A stretch of DNA of 64,000 bases from Plazaster borealis (GCA_021014325.1 CM037473.1:22062822-22126821); one strand, 5' to 3'; counted from the first letter of the stretch, positions 12,495-25,326 are shown. A program made the numbers and translations. The notes: generated from the letters alone by a model not told the origin.

Positions 12495-14736
12495 TGTGTA
12501 TCAGATTTAATTGCAAAGCAAATGGTGAAGTCAAAAAACAAATCACTATGGCAACTGAATGTTATGAGGTTTTTGTTTGTTTTTGTTGTGATATTTTTAT
12601 TTTATTTTTATCGCGCCCCTGGATTCATTACGTCCAACAAATTTAATTTGACACTCTGTTTTCGAGAGCCGCAAACTCTAACTTTCCCCCGATATGCCTT
12701 TGAACCCCTGTGTGCCCATTATGCCCTAAAGATGAGCCTTATACTCTGAAGTTCATCTCAGTGCAAGGATTACGTCTTGTTTTGCGTGGGAAGACGTCTT
12801 AACCTTCTGGCCACTGGCCATGCCAACAGGTTCACTCATTGACTCCGGTATCACATGACAGTAGTAGTGACGTCATATCTGTGCGTTCACAACAGTGTTT
12901 GCACGTGGCGATTCCTTGAGAAAAATACTCGCGCTTTTTTTAACCGTCTTTTGGTTTGTGTTGTTTATACGATAACATGGATTTTTATGAAAGCTTGTAT
13001 TTATTGGACATTTAAAGGTGTTGTTTTTGTTTTGTTACATCTGAAAGATATGACGTAAGCAGCAGTTCCCAGTCGACGTGTTCTATCATATAATTTAACT
13101 TTTGTGTATGAATTTCGTGTTCCCTTTAACACGAAGCGCATGACATTTCATCTGGTCAATCGAAACTGTGTATGTTGTCGGATTTTTTGCGCATGGTCAT
13201 ATTTTTGCCTGTGGTTTGAAATTGTGGAAGACTGGCTTAATTGCAATCCTGGAAGAAACTTTGCTCTAAGACGACAAGTTATTCAAGTTTAAAACGGCAA
13301 ATATTCAAGAACAACAACAGATATATGGAATAACTCTGATGGTCGCGATACAAGATTAAAAATTTGAAGAAACCATTTGACCATCAGTAATATCGAACGT
13401 TCCACTTCTTCAGAGATTTGAATACAGATGTTCCACAAGGAACTAAAAAAAATGCATTCATATGTATTTATGCATTTTTATGCATTTATGCCTTTATGAA
13501 TTTTTGTGACTTCCTTGTAGAATCTACATTCAACTATTTTTTAAGGGCAAAGATCCTGTATAACGGATATATGCCCTTAAAAAGTGTAGCTCGCTTTAAA
13601 GGCAGTCAAATATCGGTAGCTATCCGGAAAGTATAATATTTGATTAAAACATATAGTACTATATAATAGACCTGAAGTATTAAATATTCGTATCTTTGGG
13701 GAAATGCGTTTGGTTTCAATCTTACTTTTACCGGCAAGGTAATACAAATAACTTAAGTATTACATTATTTACACAATAAGAAAACCTGTGACAATATCTT
13801 CCAGAAATTGTGAGAATCTGTTGTGTATACTCTGAAAAAAATGTGTTATTCCAATAACCATGAATTAACTGGTAACATCCTTTCAAATTACAGACCACTC
13901 ACTGTGTGTTAATCATAACCACATTCAAACCAATTATAATTGGTAAAACCGGTTTTGTTAATGAAATACCTTCATATAATTAATACAGCAACATGAAGAC
14001 TTTACTGCCCTTTAAAATCTTCCGTAATGACGAATGCACAATCTAATCTCTCCTTGAAGACTAAACTGTGTGTTTAATGCCAGAAATGTTATAATCACAG
14101 GCTTTAATTAAAATCACCCAGAACCAGTGGGGTCCTTTCAATTATTGTAGTGTATTTTTACGCGCGAGTTGCCAAGGTAAATTGCTTACGAGTGGTCCTT
14201 GAGGTTAAGAGGAGCTACGTGACGGCTGTTTTATGCTTGTCTTACCTAACCACTCCCTGGAACGAACCATTATCGATGGCATTGTAGTCGTTATACACAA
14301 GTAAATAGAAAGCATTTTATAACGAACATTTGCAATGAGTTAATGGTCAACGATTGTGTAAAGGTCCAGGGATAATTTAATTCGCGTGTTTTGAATTTTG
14401 GAATTGTCGTTTCGTAACGATCCTCACCTGTGTTTCACTTTGATTGGTATTTTAAACTTGAAGAGGGATGTCCATCAGATTTTAAGAGCTCCACTTAGAT
14501 AATCCACAGTATTGACTTCCGTGGTTATACTACATTACACCAATGGAAGTGAAGTGTTAACTTTACTTTAATTACCAGAACATAATAATTACTTCGAATA
14601 TATTTATACTTTTAACAAGGTTTTTAAACGCTGAGTGTAAACTATATCGGAGCCAATGCAACAGTTTTAGAAAATCGTCGTGAGATCTGTTCAGATATTT
14701 TCTTCGTTCAAAATGTAGTAATACCTCCCTCTCGTA
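12495..14736. other. No gene recognised
   Basis: Frames of 60 to 70 codons are Phe, Cys and Tyr-rich as expected from AT-rich non-coding DNA. No repeat family is assigned. Confidence 0.4.
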
Positions 14737-14935
14737 CATTCTAAAAAAATTCCGGGTCAGAATTGAGACGGATCCGGGTCCCGTGGGACCCGACCCATTC
14801 CTGGGTCAGTATGACCCGGAATCTGTCTTAAAATGACCCCGAAATGGCGCAGAATCCAAGTTAAATCCCATCCCGTTCCGAGTCAGCCTGACCCGGAAAT
14901 GGAATCCTGGTCAATTCTGCCCCAAGAGTCTTAAT
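14737..14935. mobile_element. GACCCGG-type MITE, copy 1
   Basis: It begins attctaaaaaaattccgggt and ends with ggtcaattctgccccaagag and tctta, an imperfect terminal inverted repeat. The body has repeated half-sites gacccggaa and cgggtcag. It abuts the 3' end of the LINE fragment at 14940. Confidence 0.65.
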
Positions 14936-14939
14936 AATA

Positions 14940-15366
14940 AACAAGCATTTCTATAGCGCCTCTCCCAAGGATCGAAGCGCTTAACATACAATTAAAAATA
15001 TGAAAACCACTTTAAAAATATATAAATAGCATAAAAATACAAGATAAAAGAAACGGTAAAAATATTAAGGACACAGTCAGGATAATAATACAAGAACTTA
15101 CGCTACTCTCTAGGAAACAGGTGTGTTTTTAGAAACTTTTTGAACAACTTTACATTGGGGGCTCGGCGGATTTCAATGGGAAGATTATTCCATAACCTTG
15201 GGCTAATAACGGAAAAGGCAGTTTCACCAATGAGTTTCTTAGTAGTAGGAACCACTAGAGTGTCTTTAGAGTGTAATGAAATTATCTTCTTCGGCCAAAA
15301 AGTCTTACCATCTCTCCTCCTCATAAATCCTTTTCTCCTTTGCCTGCCTTGCACTTGATTTACCAT
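14940..15366 (-). mobile_element. 3' fragment of a LINE (non-LTR retrotransposon)
   Basis: On the minus strand, 15366-15103 encodes 87 residues containing KLIGETAFSVISPRLWNNLP, then IEIRRAPNVKLFKKFLKTHL. This is the typical C-terminal end of L2/CR1-type reverse transcriptases (RAFSVAAPRLWNSLP...FKxxLKTHLF). The 3' side continues to an element end with gcgctatagaaatgcttgtt and ATT repeats, near 14930. Nothing upstream of 15366 continues the protein, so it is 5'-truncated and dead. Clade assignment is tentative. Confidence 0.8.
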
Positions 15367-16559
15367 TTCCGCTCAATCTATCTCACATAATGGCTGTGGT
15401 CGCCTTTATTGTCCCCATTGTACATTTACAATGGTTTTTGTTTGACTAAATTCACTCTTTTTTTCTTCAACTGTTATGCTCCATTATTTGGGATGTTAAA
15501 TGAATGTAAGTTATTTCTACCAATAAGCAGAACAAGAGATACACTTCCCCCCATGGTTTTGACAAATGGAATGGAATTAAATTCAATGGAATTGCAATTT
15601 CTCAAACAAAAAAGCTTTTAGTTACTAATCTCAAACGTCCTTAGTGGAGATTTAGCCACGCCCTTCATGTCACTTGTGCAATCAAATCCCTAAAGCGTGA
15701 TGATCATATTGCGTTAAAAACTTGATTGGATTTCTCTTATAATCGTGTATTGACCAGTTGGGCTATTTATTTTTAATTACTCTCGACAGACGTAAAAAGT
15801 GTTACGGCCACTATGAATGTACGTTATGTTCCAGGGGCCAAATTATACTTGCATTTTTAAGGGATAGTGTGGTGAATACATCCAGGATAAATTATGGTAA
15901 ACTTGACTTACAAATTTGAAATTTTGAACACATGTCTACGGTTCCATCTTTTTAAACTGGCTTATACATCAGCTGTGCTTCAACATGGCTGATTAAAGTG
16001 GTGCTTCATACACTGCATATAGCATTCGTCGTAATCTATAATAATATAAGGGTCTTTTCGAGACCAGGGAATCGGCGTGGGCTTCGGTTTTAACTTTGGC
16101 TCATCGGCTTCGTCGGTGACCTTGAAATCGAGGGCCATAGTGCCGTGGTTTTTAAAAGGTCCAGAGAGACACAACCTCGTCCCCATGGTGTGTCTAGCAG
16201 TACGAAGTTGACCGCTCTCTCACCCTGGTATTGGATCATTTACATATCCAAAATGTTTGGATACGTATGCAAATTAGAATAGTCTGGCTGTGAACATGGT
16301 GAATACTGAATGAGTACAACTTAACATGTTTACGTTAGACTTGTGTACACCAGTCGTTGTCCAATCAGGGTCCAAGTAAGGAGTTTCCCTCACAGGGTTT
16401 ACTATTGTAAACATGGTTGGAAATAAAGTAAACCATGGGGACGAGGTTGGTCCTGTGCATGACGTATGACTAATTCATGGTGCCCATTTACGGATTCTTA
16501 ATTCGTCAAGGAAACTCACCATTAAAATAACTTATATTAATATGACAAGTTATGTTAAA
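15367..16559. other. No gene recognised
   Basis: Unassigned sequence between the LINE fragment and the foldback at 16560, apart from the one-sided relative of that foldback near 16050. Confidence 0.4.
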
Positions 16560-16714
16560 TTTTGGCCCTTTTCGAAACCAAGGCTTGAGCTTGGGCATGG
16601 GATTCGGCTCCGTCAGTTGCTTAGAAGATGTGCGCTTCTCTTACGGGGGGTTCCAATCAAGCGGGCGGATCCCAAACTAAAGCCCAAACCCAAGCCGTGG
16701 TTTCGAAAAGGGCC
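16560..16714. mobile_element. Foldback element with ggcccttttcgaaacca ends
   Basis: The left arm ggcccttttcgaaaccaagg then cttgagcttgggc pairs with gcccaaacccaagccgtggt then ttcgaaaagggcc. A one-sided relative lies near 16048-16085 (gggtcttttcgagaccaggg). The 65-codon frame inside is not a protein-like sequence. Confidence 0.65.
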
Positions 16715-16732
16715 TATGGTAAATGCAATAAT

Positions 16733-16780
16733 TGCATGAAACTACGTCCGCAATTATTGCGGACGTGGTAGTTTCATGCA
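16733..16780. repeat. Long near-perfect palindrome
   Basis: The sequence tgcatgaaactacgtccgca is followed at once by its complement with one extra base (tgcggacgtggtagtttcat, gca). It folds into a hairpin of about 23 bp with a two-to-four-base loop. It starts 19 bases after the foldback at 16560-16714 and may be part of the same insertion. Confidence 0.75.
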
Positions 16781-17755
16781 AGAAGTTAAAGTTTTTCGTT
16801 GTAAGACCACATTCTATCCATCCCGTAGGTCTGAATTGAAATATAATTAGTTGTCCAACATTGAACGTACTTCGTGAACATATATTCGCATCTGCGGGCC
16901 TTATAGTACAATTTGAATTGTAGTGACGTCATGCATATAATCTGGATTATAGCCACAGCCTTTTAAAAGACCTTAATTCAAACCGGAGACTGGGATATTG
17001 TATCGAAACGGCCTTGAACAGACTTAGGAGTCGGTTCCCAGACTAGTCATTGTTTAGTACCCAGACGTAAGGAAATGTAAATGCTGGAGATCCCGCCGTT
17101 ACATTTTCACATGGAAAACATTGGAAACAATTCCGGTTCGGGATTTTGCTGGCGTCAACGCTACGTGTCAATTCCGTTGTATCCCAGACCAAGTGATGGT
17201 AAGATGGAGCCAACAAGACAATTTTGACTGGATAAAGTTACCTGCAAGGATTAAGATCTTTCTGTCATTTCAGTTTGACACATTTCATTGGATTAGGCAG
17301 GATTCTACATGATTTGTTTTCGTTTCAACGCGCAGTGAATTTTACAGCATGTTTATGCAGTAATTTGAGTAACATTGAACACGATTTAAAGTGACAATTT
17401 ATATTTTATTTACAAATTCATTTGCTTGCGTTGAATAGAGGTGTTGTTTGAAAGTCGTAATTTTATTTCCTTTGTAACGTGTCACTGATTATGAGCTTAT
17501 TCCTTTATTAAAAAAGAGGTGTTTATCGAATTCATATTTGCAATACTGAAAAAAATAAAAAAATTCGAGTAATAATTCCATTTCTGCATGTTGGAAAAAT
17601 ATTCATAGTAAAAATATTCATAGTAATCAACAAAACCATACAACAGAACCTTTTGTTTTGAAAAGTCATATTTGTAAAGTCATATCGACATTTATGAACG
17701 TTTACCTTGGACCTAAAGTGGTCTCCTTCTACCCTGATGCAAATTTAACATTATA
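16781..17755. other. No gene recognised
   Basis: AT-rich, with a direct repeat of aaatattcatagtaa near 17596-17627. Nothing else stands out. Confidence 0.4.
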
Positions 17756-18134
17756 TCAAAGGTATATCGTACACGTTTGGTAATGACTCAAAACAAATAT
17801 TAGCATAAAAACTTACTTGGTAACAAGCAACGGAGAGCTGTTGATAGTATAAAACATTGTAGGAAACGACTCCCTCTGAAGTAACGTAGTTTTTGAGAAA
17901 GAGGTAATTTCTCACTAAAATAATAAAAACTTCTTGCAAGAAGTTTTTATTCAGATATCTGAAAGCACACAAATTTGTACAACAAGGGTGTTTTTTCTTT
18001 CATCATTTTCTTGCAACTTCAAAGACCAATTGAGCCCAAATTTTCACAGGCTTGTTATTTTATGCATATGTTGGGATACACCAAGTGAGAACACTGGTCT
18101 TTGACAATTTCCAAACGTGTTTAGTGCCTTTAAG
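17756..18134 (-). mobile_element. MITE family A copy
   Basis: Inverted relative to the copies at 22892 and 35730. It has the perfect 30-bp central palindrome (aataaaaacttcttg followed by its complement) and ends in caaacgtgtttagtgccttt. A 73-codon minus-strand frame lies inside it but is a by-product of the repeat, and similar frames recur in each copy. Confidence 0.8.
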
Positions 18135-19989
18135 GACTATTAATTATTACTTGTAGACCAATATTATTGTTCATTCCATATTGTTCAGCTAAGACTTCTA
18201 CACACGTCTTATAATAGCCTTTAGGTCTGAATCAAAATCCGTTGTTCTACAGTACGGACCAGAATTCCTACTGCACCATAAGTTTTGCAACAGTTGAGAG
18301 AACACAATTTGACACGCGTGCTACGCGATGAGCCCTTCATTATTCTCTCTGTTTTCAGACTGATTGTTGCAATGGTGCTTCCAATGATTGTAGTTAAAGC
18401 AATTATTGTTTCACGCTTTGGGGTCTCGTCTTCAGGAAAAACAAATCATTCGATATCAGCGGCGTATAAATTGAAAACACTGAAACTGCAAGCCCGGGAG
18501 AAAACGAACAAACGTTCTATTCTCAATCATTATCAAATTTCAGCAATTACTTAACGTGCCTGGCTTAAAGCTATAAAACGACAGGTCCAAATATTGCACA
18601 GGACTGTATCTCAGAACGAAAGAAAAGAATCTTAACGAATTGAGTTGATAAGCGAATTCTGACAGTGAATCAGGCGCGCACTTGACTATCACATTATTGG
18701 CTGGCTTACCTTATCCAACTGAGCTTTGTTGCTGTATGTATCTGGCTCTCACCCTGGGCTTATCACTAAACCTGTTTTTATGTGTGACTGAATGAATGAG
18801 TGTATAACTATAGTTGGGAGTTGGTAATAGCTTAAAATTAGCCGGAAAATGCCTTAGGTTCTGTCGTTGTTTTTTGTTTTTTTGTTTTATATTTTATATA
18901 TATTTTTTTTGCCAGAAAAAAAGGCTTCATAATTTTATAAATAAAAGCACCCGAAAAACTACGTTATTGAAACAAAGAACCGTACTTTATTATGATTGTT
19001 ATTATTTATTTGTCATCATGAAACAAAACAAGAAAACTTACAATACAAGAGACACTAACTGATGACAGGAACTAAAAAGGTGAATTAAATCACTGTTGCC
19101 CTCAGGCATTTAGCTCCCGATAAATACAAGGTAATTAAATATATAAAAATATAAAAACCTATTCGTTTCATTGACGGAGTAAATCATAAAGTTTGCTTCA
19201 TACCAGTTACATGTTCAGAAAAAAATGTGCATAGCTTGCTTTTGTAAACCATGTTATGCTTGATGCAACTTGCGAGTGCCGAAAAATCAATTTGCCAAAA
19301 GTTATTTGACTCGGACGCTTTAACGCGATGGAGAGTGATATCCCAGTCGGTGTAATGATCTTCATGGAGGAAATGGTAGCTTTTTGAGAGTCAGTTGATT
19401 TATTCTCAAATCTTTCGTTCTCTAGCGACGTTCGAAACACGATTAGTGTATAGGCATCGTAGAGGGCTTAACGTAAAACCCCTATTTTTACAGTGGTCTA
19501 TATACATGAACTTGAATATCCAAAACTTGCATATTTTGTTATGCTAGATTTCTGTATACAGTGGTTTGGAATTCTCTTAAAAATACATAAATCGAAAGCT
19601 GCTCTTATAAAAAAAAATTGTGCTCAGAAATCGATTAACCACATTGCCTTGCAGCACTTGTCCAAATCTATTAAAAGGAGGGGGTGCGCTGGCAATATAT
19701 ATCTTATCAATTGCCGTGAAATTTATAAACCGCCGAGCTCATATCTTGGTCTGTGGTTAGAACGTGTGACTCAAGGTTTTCCCATCAAACGGGCGACTTT
19801 TGACAGAAGCGCGAGAGCGCCTGAGACTCTTGCCGACACACGCCCCTAGCACTGATCACAAACTCGCTAGGACTTTTTTTTTAATAATCAAGGAAGCGCT
19901 TTAGTTGTTCACTTGGCAGATTTTTCCCCCTGATGTATGTTTTATTACTGGTGGCTCTTTTTTTTATTATGATTTAACAGCAGTGTTAT
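18135..19989. other. No gene recognised
   Basis: Contains frames up to 118 codons without family resemblance. The right end becomes GC-richer toward the candidate exon at 19990-20261. Confidence 0.4.
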
Positions 19990-20261
19990 GAGAGACTGAG
20001 TGTCGTGTGGTTGGGAGATCATTACTTGCCAGCAAGCCGCGCAGGACCGTTTTGCGTCTAGACCCCTCACATTGGATTTGCGTGTCTGAGGCGAGGGCTG
20101 GGCCACAATCAACGTCTCTTTCTAACTGGCCCCAGTGCAGTAGTCAGCGAGTTAGGGTGAATTTGCCCCAATGGTGTAAGTGGAGCGTTAATCGCCACTC
20201 TAGATTCAAGATTTTGCCGGACAGATTGGAAAACTCTTCCTGGGATTTCTATTATACACAG
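19990..20261 (+). other. Candidate non-coding exon with strong splice donor
   Basis: About 270 bp of clearly GC-richer sequence ends in ACACAG|gtaagagtt, close to the consensus 5' splice site, and is followed at once by AT-rich sequence. No conserved protein is encoded in any frame. It could be a distal first exon of the NOS transcript, which would then join the acceptor at 30594, or an exon of an unrelated lncRNA. This is base composition plus one splice signal only. Confidence 0.25.
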
Positions 20262-22891
20262 GTAAGAGTTGATCTCTCCTGCTTTTAATCTCATCTGCAT
20301 AATATAACAAACTCAAGTTCATTTTCACCATCGTGGATTGAGACGGAACTTTGGCGTGTACTGTAATGCTGAACATAGGGCGTGACCAACTAATCTGTTC
20401 TATCGGTTAACATTGTATTGCGAGTGCACAATCGACGTTACTTTTCATTTATGGACATCTGTTACTGAATGTTTAACCGTGATAGAGCGATTGACTTTAT
20501 TTAATAAAATGTACCCTCCGAAGGGAACTTTGAAATATACTTTTAAATATTTATATAATGATGGTTTCAAATAACTAATTCATTTTCAATTGGAAGATTG
20601 AAAAGACGGATTTGAAATAAAACACCACCAAGTTACGTTGTAATTCGACCAAATCAACAACGTTTCTGGCTCTTTCTTATTTTAACGCCTCTGTATTTTC
20701 TCTGTCCCTTGGTTTTCTACGCCCTTTAGAAAAAAAGGAAGACTTCCGTACATTTCTTTAAAAAAAACTTCTCTGCCAAACCGTGTGATAATAGAGCAAT
20801 GTCAAAGAAACCCACCCACGCAAGAAATGCATCCTATCTGTATTGGTTTGATCGCGGTATTGCTGGTGTTTAATATTGTCTTCTTCTACTCCCTTTTTTT
20901 TCTTTGATTCTTCGGGGTTTTTCCGTCTTTCTTTTCAAAAGTATCTACCGATCCATCCTTTGGGAAAATCAACGGATGGTCTTATGAACACAATGTTATT
21001 GGCAAAATTGCTTTATAAAAATCGGTTGGGGTATCTTCATCAGATGCGGCTGGTAGTGTAATTTTGTCTTCTTCTTTTCCTAATTTTCCACCTTTTTATA
21101 AGAGAGATTTTTTTAAAGGTCGAGATTTTTTTTCTTCAAAGATCTCGAAGAGGGGGAAAAAAAATCAAGGACTTCTGATATAATGCAAACGGAGTAGGTC
21201 ATGTTTGAAACAGTTTTTTATAGTAGAATGATGCAAAAACCTTAATGGATTTGGTTCGAATGTTCTATCAAAGCGCCGCAGTGAAAGGAAAATATCTGAA
21301 GTCAATCCTTTTCAGAGACGAGTCTAATGACGTAGAACAATATCATCTTGAACAATGTAGTCTGACGAAGCATCACTCAACGGCTGTTTTGGATGAGTGT
21401 ATGTCGTCAAAAGGCGTGCATTTCGTTGACAATTCCAATCCGATACTGACATAAAAATGTTCGCATGATAATATCAACCACCCAGGGAAAGTTATATTTC
21501 TCCTTTGCGGGAAACAAAGAAATATCAATTTTTCTCATTTTCTTTTGTCAAAAACTATTTGTGCATCAGTCATGGATGAATGTTGGCACATGTTGTTAGC
21601 ATTGTTTAAACAAGGATTTGTGGTCATAGCTCTTAATACTCGTAAGTGTTTACGTAATTTTTTTGCCAACCTTTTAAAAATTTAGTTTTTTGCTGGAAAT
21701 TTCAATATAGAATGTTCCTCGATTCCGCCCTGTAGGCTTATTAAATAATGTTCAAAAAATGCTGTTTTGGCATTTCCATATGTGCTAGCTATACCGGTAG
21801 TGTCCTACGAAATTAAGCAATAATATGTAAAATTGGTTGTTCATTAAGTGTGGCGCTTCCAACAGCACGTTCTACCACAGTGGCCAATATATTCATGCCT
21901 TGAAGCAGGCCACCGTACACGGGTTTCTCTAAATGAATTGCCCTTAATATCAATAAGAGATATCATTGTTTCATGTCAGTGCATATTTTCTGATTAAATA
22001 AAGCCACAGACAAATCGTATCTCCGTTACCACCTGTTGGATGTATAGCTGTAAGCCACGAAAGGTAAACCTGAGCATTGTTTTCCAAAAAACGGGTTGTT
22101 CTTAAAGTGAAAACAGGAAACATGGAAAATTAAGTCAAAGTGCTGGTGTCAAATCTCTTGGGTCCAGAACAGTTTGTTAGTCTGAACAAACAGATTTGAT
22201 TGTGACATTCATACTTCGACACTGCCGCCGGATACACGCAAATCCCCCGAGAAATTACGTGAATCTCAAATTAATCTCGTTGGAGCCTGTTGCCTCGGAG
22301 CCTGTTTTTAGGGTGACATGCGCTGCAAGGTTTACAACAAAGTAACAGTAGTCTACCTGGGGTTCATCGCTGACCTTGGATCTTCGCTAAATCCCAATAA
22401 AAACTTAACCCAGGCTGTCTTTAAAAGGAAAAATTAAACACACGGATTATTTTTCATATTTAAGTTTTCCCCACGTTCGTGAGGATTTGTCTGCGAAAGA
22501 ATCAAGTTCACAAATGAATAATTTGTTGAGAGATTATTTATTGGACTTAATCTCACAAGAAGGGATTTATGAATGGTTGCCAAATCTGCTTAGATGTTGT
22601 ATCTAATGCCGCGTGGAAGAACTAGAACAAGGTTTAAACAGTCGTGGTTGCCGTGGAGTTAAGAAGAGGCCCCCGGGTGAAGAACTGCCTTGTAAATCAT
22701 AAATGTATTATAAAAGAGATTATAAAATGACTCAGTTGTAAATCTCGGACTCCTGACGATGTATATTATGTTTGATTCACATCTTTATTTGTCATTGGAG
22801 AAAGACATGTACAAAACCCAAAAACATCATTTACGATAAAGTGAATCCAGAGAAACATGCTTCATGGAAATGAATAAAGGGAGAATATCTA
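20262..22891. other. No gene recognised
   Basis: AT-rich sequence with several T runs. It would be intron if the donor at 20261 is real. Confidence 0.35.
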
Positions 22892-23266
22892 CTTTAAAGG
22901 CACTGAACACGTTTGGAAACTGTCAAAGACCAGTGTTCTCACTTGGTGTATCCCAACATATGCATAAAATAACAAGCCTGTGAAAACTTGGGCTCAATTG
23001 GTCATCGAAGTTGCAAGAAAATGATGTAAGAAAAAACACCCTTGTTGTACAAACTTGTGTGCTTTCAGATAGGAATAAAAACTTCTTGCAAGAAGTTTTT
23101 ATTATTTTAGTGAAAAATTACCTCTTTCTCAAAAACTACGTTACTTCAGAGGGAGTCGTTTCCTACAATGTTTTATACTATGAACAGCTCTCCGTTGCTT
23201 GTTACCAAGTAAGTTTTTATGCTAATATTTGTTTTGAGTCATTACCAAACGTGTACGATACCTTTA
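22892..23266 (+). mobile_element. MITE family A copy
   Basis: It starts ctttaaaggcactgaacacg and ends accaaacgtgtacgatacct, with the perfect 30-bp palindrome near 23081-23110. It is very similar to the copies at 17756 (inverted) and 35730 (direct), which suggests recent spread of this subfamily. Confidence 0.8.
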
Positions 23267-23730
23267 TCCTTTGGCTCTTCATCCTTCCCCATAATTTGTT
23301 GACACTCAGTAAAGTGAGATAAAGAAAGGGGGAGATCAATCTCGGATTCGGAAACTGTCTTTTTAGATCTTGTAACACTTTGCCCTCGAATGAACCACAT
23401 TATGATGGCTTGTGAAAGGGATAAAAACATATTATGAAATAGAAAACCTACCTCTTTTATGTTTTAGTGAAGAAATATCGATCGTTGCTTCGGGGGTTTA
23501 ACTTTTCCATACAAAATAACTGGAAAGTGGCATTTTTCCAAGTATAGCAGACATTGTTGATGGAGAGCGTTTCATTGGCATCCGTTAATAAAGATGCACG
23601 TGGCCGAGACTTCCATTTTAAATGTTTGCATTGCATTGAGGGAAACTTCACTATAATCTCCTTTTATGCAGCTCACATAATGTAATATAACGTATAGTAT
23701 GGCAGATAGGTGATGAGGTTGTGCCTTTGA

Positions 23731-24005
23731 TTTGTTTGTTTGTTTGTTTGTTTAGATAATCTTCCCGTCAAGTGACTTTGGCAAACTCCCACAATGGGAT
23801 ATAAACACCAAGCTGGCAACAACCAATCTCTTTCTTACAAACATTGGTTTAACGTCTATGAATATGAATTACACAAATCAATGAGTTGGGATTCAGTAAC
23901 TAGACGACAATACTTATTCTAGTCATTGTGAAATCAGTGGTAGGATTCGAACCCACAACCTTGTGATAGCAAGACCTGCAGTCTAACCACTGGAACACGG
24001 TGACC
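23731..24005 (-). mobile_element. tRNA-headed SINE, minus strand
   Basis: On the minus strand the head has tggttagactgcaggtcttg (A-box side) and gggttcgaatcc (B box). The body runs leftward to a (CAAA)n tail, seen as (TTTG)n at 23731-23753. Body words such as gacgttaaac and ggagtttgcc recur inverted at 24876-25070. The B box and surrounding arm resemble a tRNA, but the rest does not fold as one. Confidence 0.7.
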
Positions 24006-24875
24006 ACGCGGACCACAGTGACCTTTGACTTTTAGATTGAGAAGAATATTTGGCTAAAGGGCCATCGCAGATTTGTCCATTGAAAAATTAAAGGTAGAAT
24101 ATCAAGCAATGGCAGCCATTTTGAATACTTGAAAATTGCTTGCATGTTATTCTACCTATATACTTGTTCAAAGGAAAAATCTGCGATTGACCCATCTCAT
24201 GACATACTGTGTGCCAAATTCCATGCTTGTATCATCGCAGGCACAATTCCCCTAAATAGTTCCCCTATCTGCCCAACTAGTAATCTGACACGATTCATAA
24301 ATCAATCCTACCGATTATACCTGAATATAGTGGGGGGTTTTCACAGTCGGAACCCTCATGGCTGTATCATAAACAGCAAGTAAATATAGGATAATTTCCT
24401 CCTCGAGCATGTGAAAACTTTTGATGTCTACAGAATCATCAAATTATATGAATTTTAGTTTAATCAAATGCTCGTATCGGTACATTACGTTCGGTCATTA
24501 AACTTTACCAAGAGAAACCATTTGCAAGAAGTGAAAGACATCGCTTTTTATGCCTACATATACTATTAATTATATTACTTGATGTACTGAACCATACATA
24601 GGCATTTTTGCTAACAGAATATGTTTTAATTGCGAAAGCCAAACTATAATGTTGGTTAACTTTTTTATTCGATTTCTTTTCTGCTCATCTCAAGACTGGG
24701 GGCAAGGCTTCTGAGCGGGGGAGGGCAAACCCCCCTCTCCTTAACTTGTTCATTATGTGGGTTCTGAGCCCTGGTTTTTTGTCCTCCACTCCCTTTCTCC
24801 TCGCCCTCACCTCCCATTTTCAAGACAAATGCTAAGAAAACAAACATAGTTCTGTAGAGGCGTATTGGAGGTTAC

Positions 24876-25070
24876 TTTCGAATCCTACCAATCTAACCGC
24901 TGATTTCACAATGACTAGAATAAGTGTTGTCGTCTAGTTAGTGATTCACAATTTCTTGATTTGTGTAATTCATCATAGACGTTAAACAAATGTTTGTATG
25001 AGAGAGATTGGCTGTTTATATCCCCTTGTGGGAGTTTGCCGAGTTCCCTTTACGGGAAAATCATCTAAAC
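24876..25070 (+). mobile_element. Second copy of the same SINE, opposite orientation, head truncated
   Basis: Reading left to right it shows ttcgaatcctacca, gactagaataagtgttgtcg, catagacgttaaac, gagagattgg and gtgggagtttgccgagttcc. These are the reverse complement, in order, of the element at 23731-24005. The tRNA-like head is cut at its left end. The two copies form an inverted pair with about 0.9 kb between them. Confidence 0.65.
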
Positions 25071-25084
25071 AGTTACATTATACT

Positions 25085-25326
25085 ACACACAAAAAAACTA
25101 CCGGGTCAGTGACCTGGAAGTCGGGTCTTAGGGGGCTGACCCATTTCTGAATCAAGTTGATCCGTAAACTGGTTTTAAAATCGGAGTTTGACCCGGATTC
25201 TGCGTCCGTTTGACACAGTTTCGGGTCAGTTTGCCACCGAATTCAGGTCATACTGACCCCAAAATGGGTCAGCCAATCTAGTGACCCAAACTCCGGGTCA
25301 ACTCTGACCTGGGAGGTTTTGAGACT
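25085..25326. mobile_element. GACCCGG-type MITE, copy 2
   Basis: It starts acacacaaaaaaactaccgg and ends with gggtcaactctgacctggga and ggttttgaga. Internal words accgggtcag, gacccggattctgcgtc and cgggtcagtttg match the other four copies. A 62-codon minus-strand frame inside it is a repeat by-product. Confidence 0.65.

Noticed and set aside
17751..17972. 73-codon protein, also seen as a 103-codon frame at 23011
   Set aside because: Both are translations of MITE family A in different copies; the similarity comes from the repeat.
23939..24004. Functional tRNA gene on the minus strand
   Set aside because: B box is good, but the acceptor stem does not pair and the sequence continues into a SINE body with a (CAAA)n tail.
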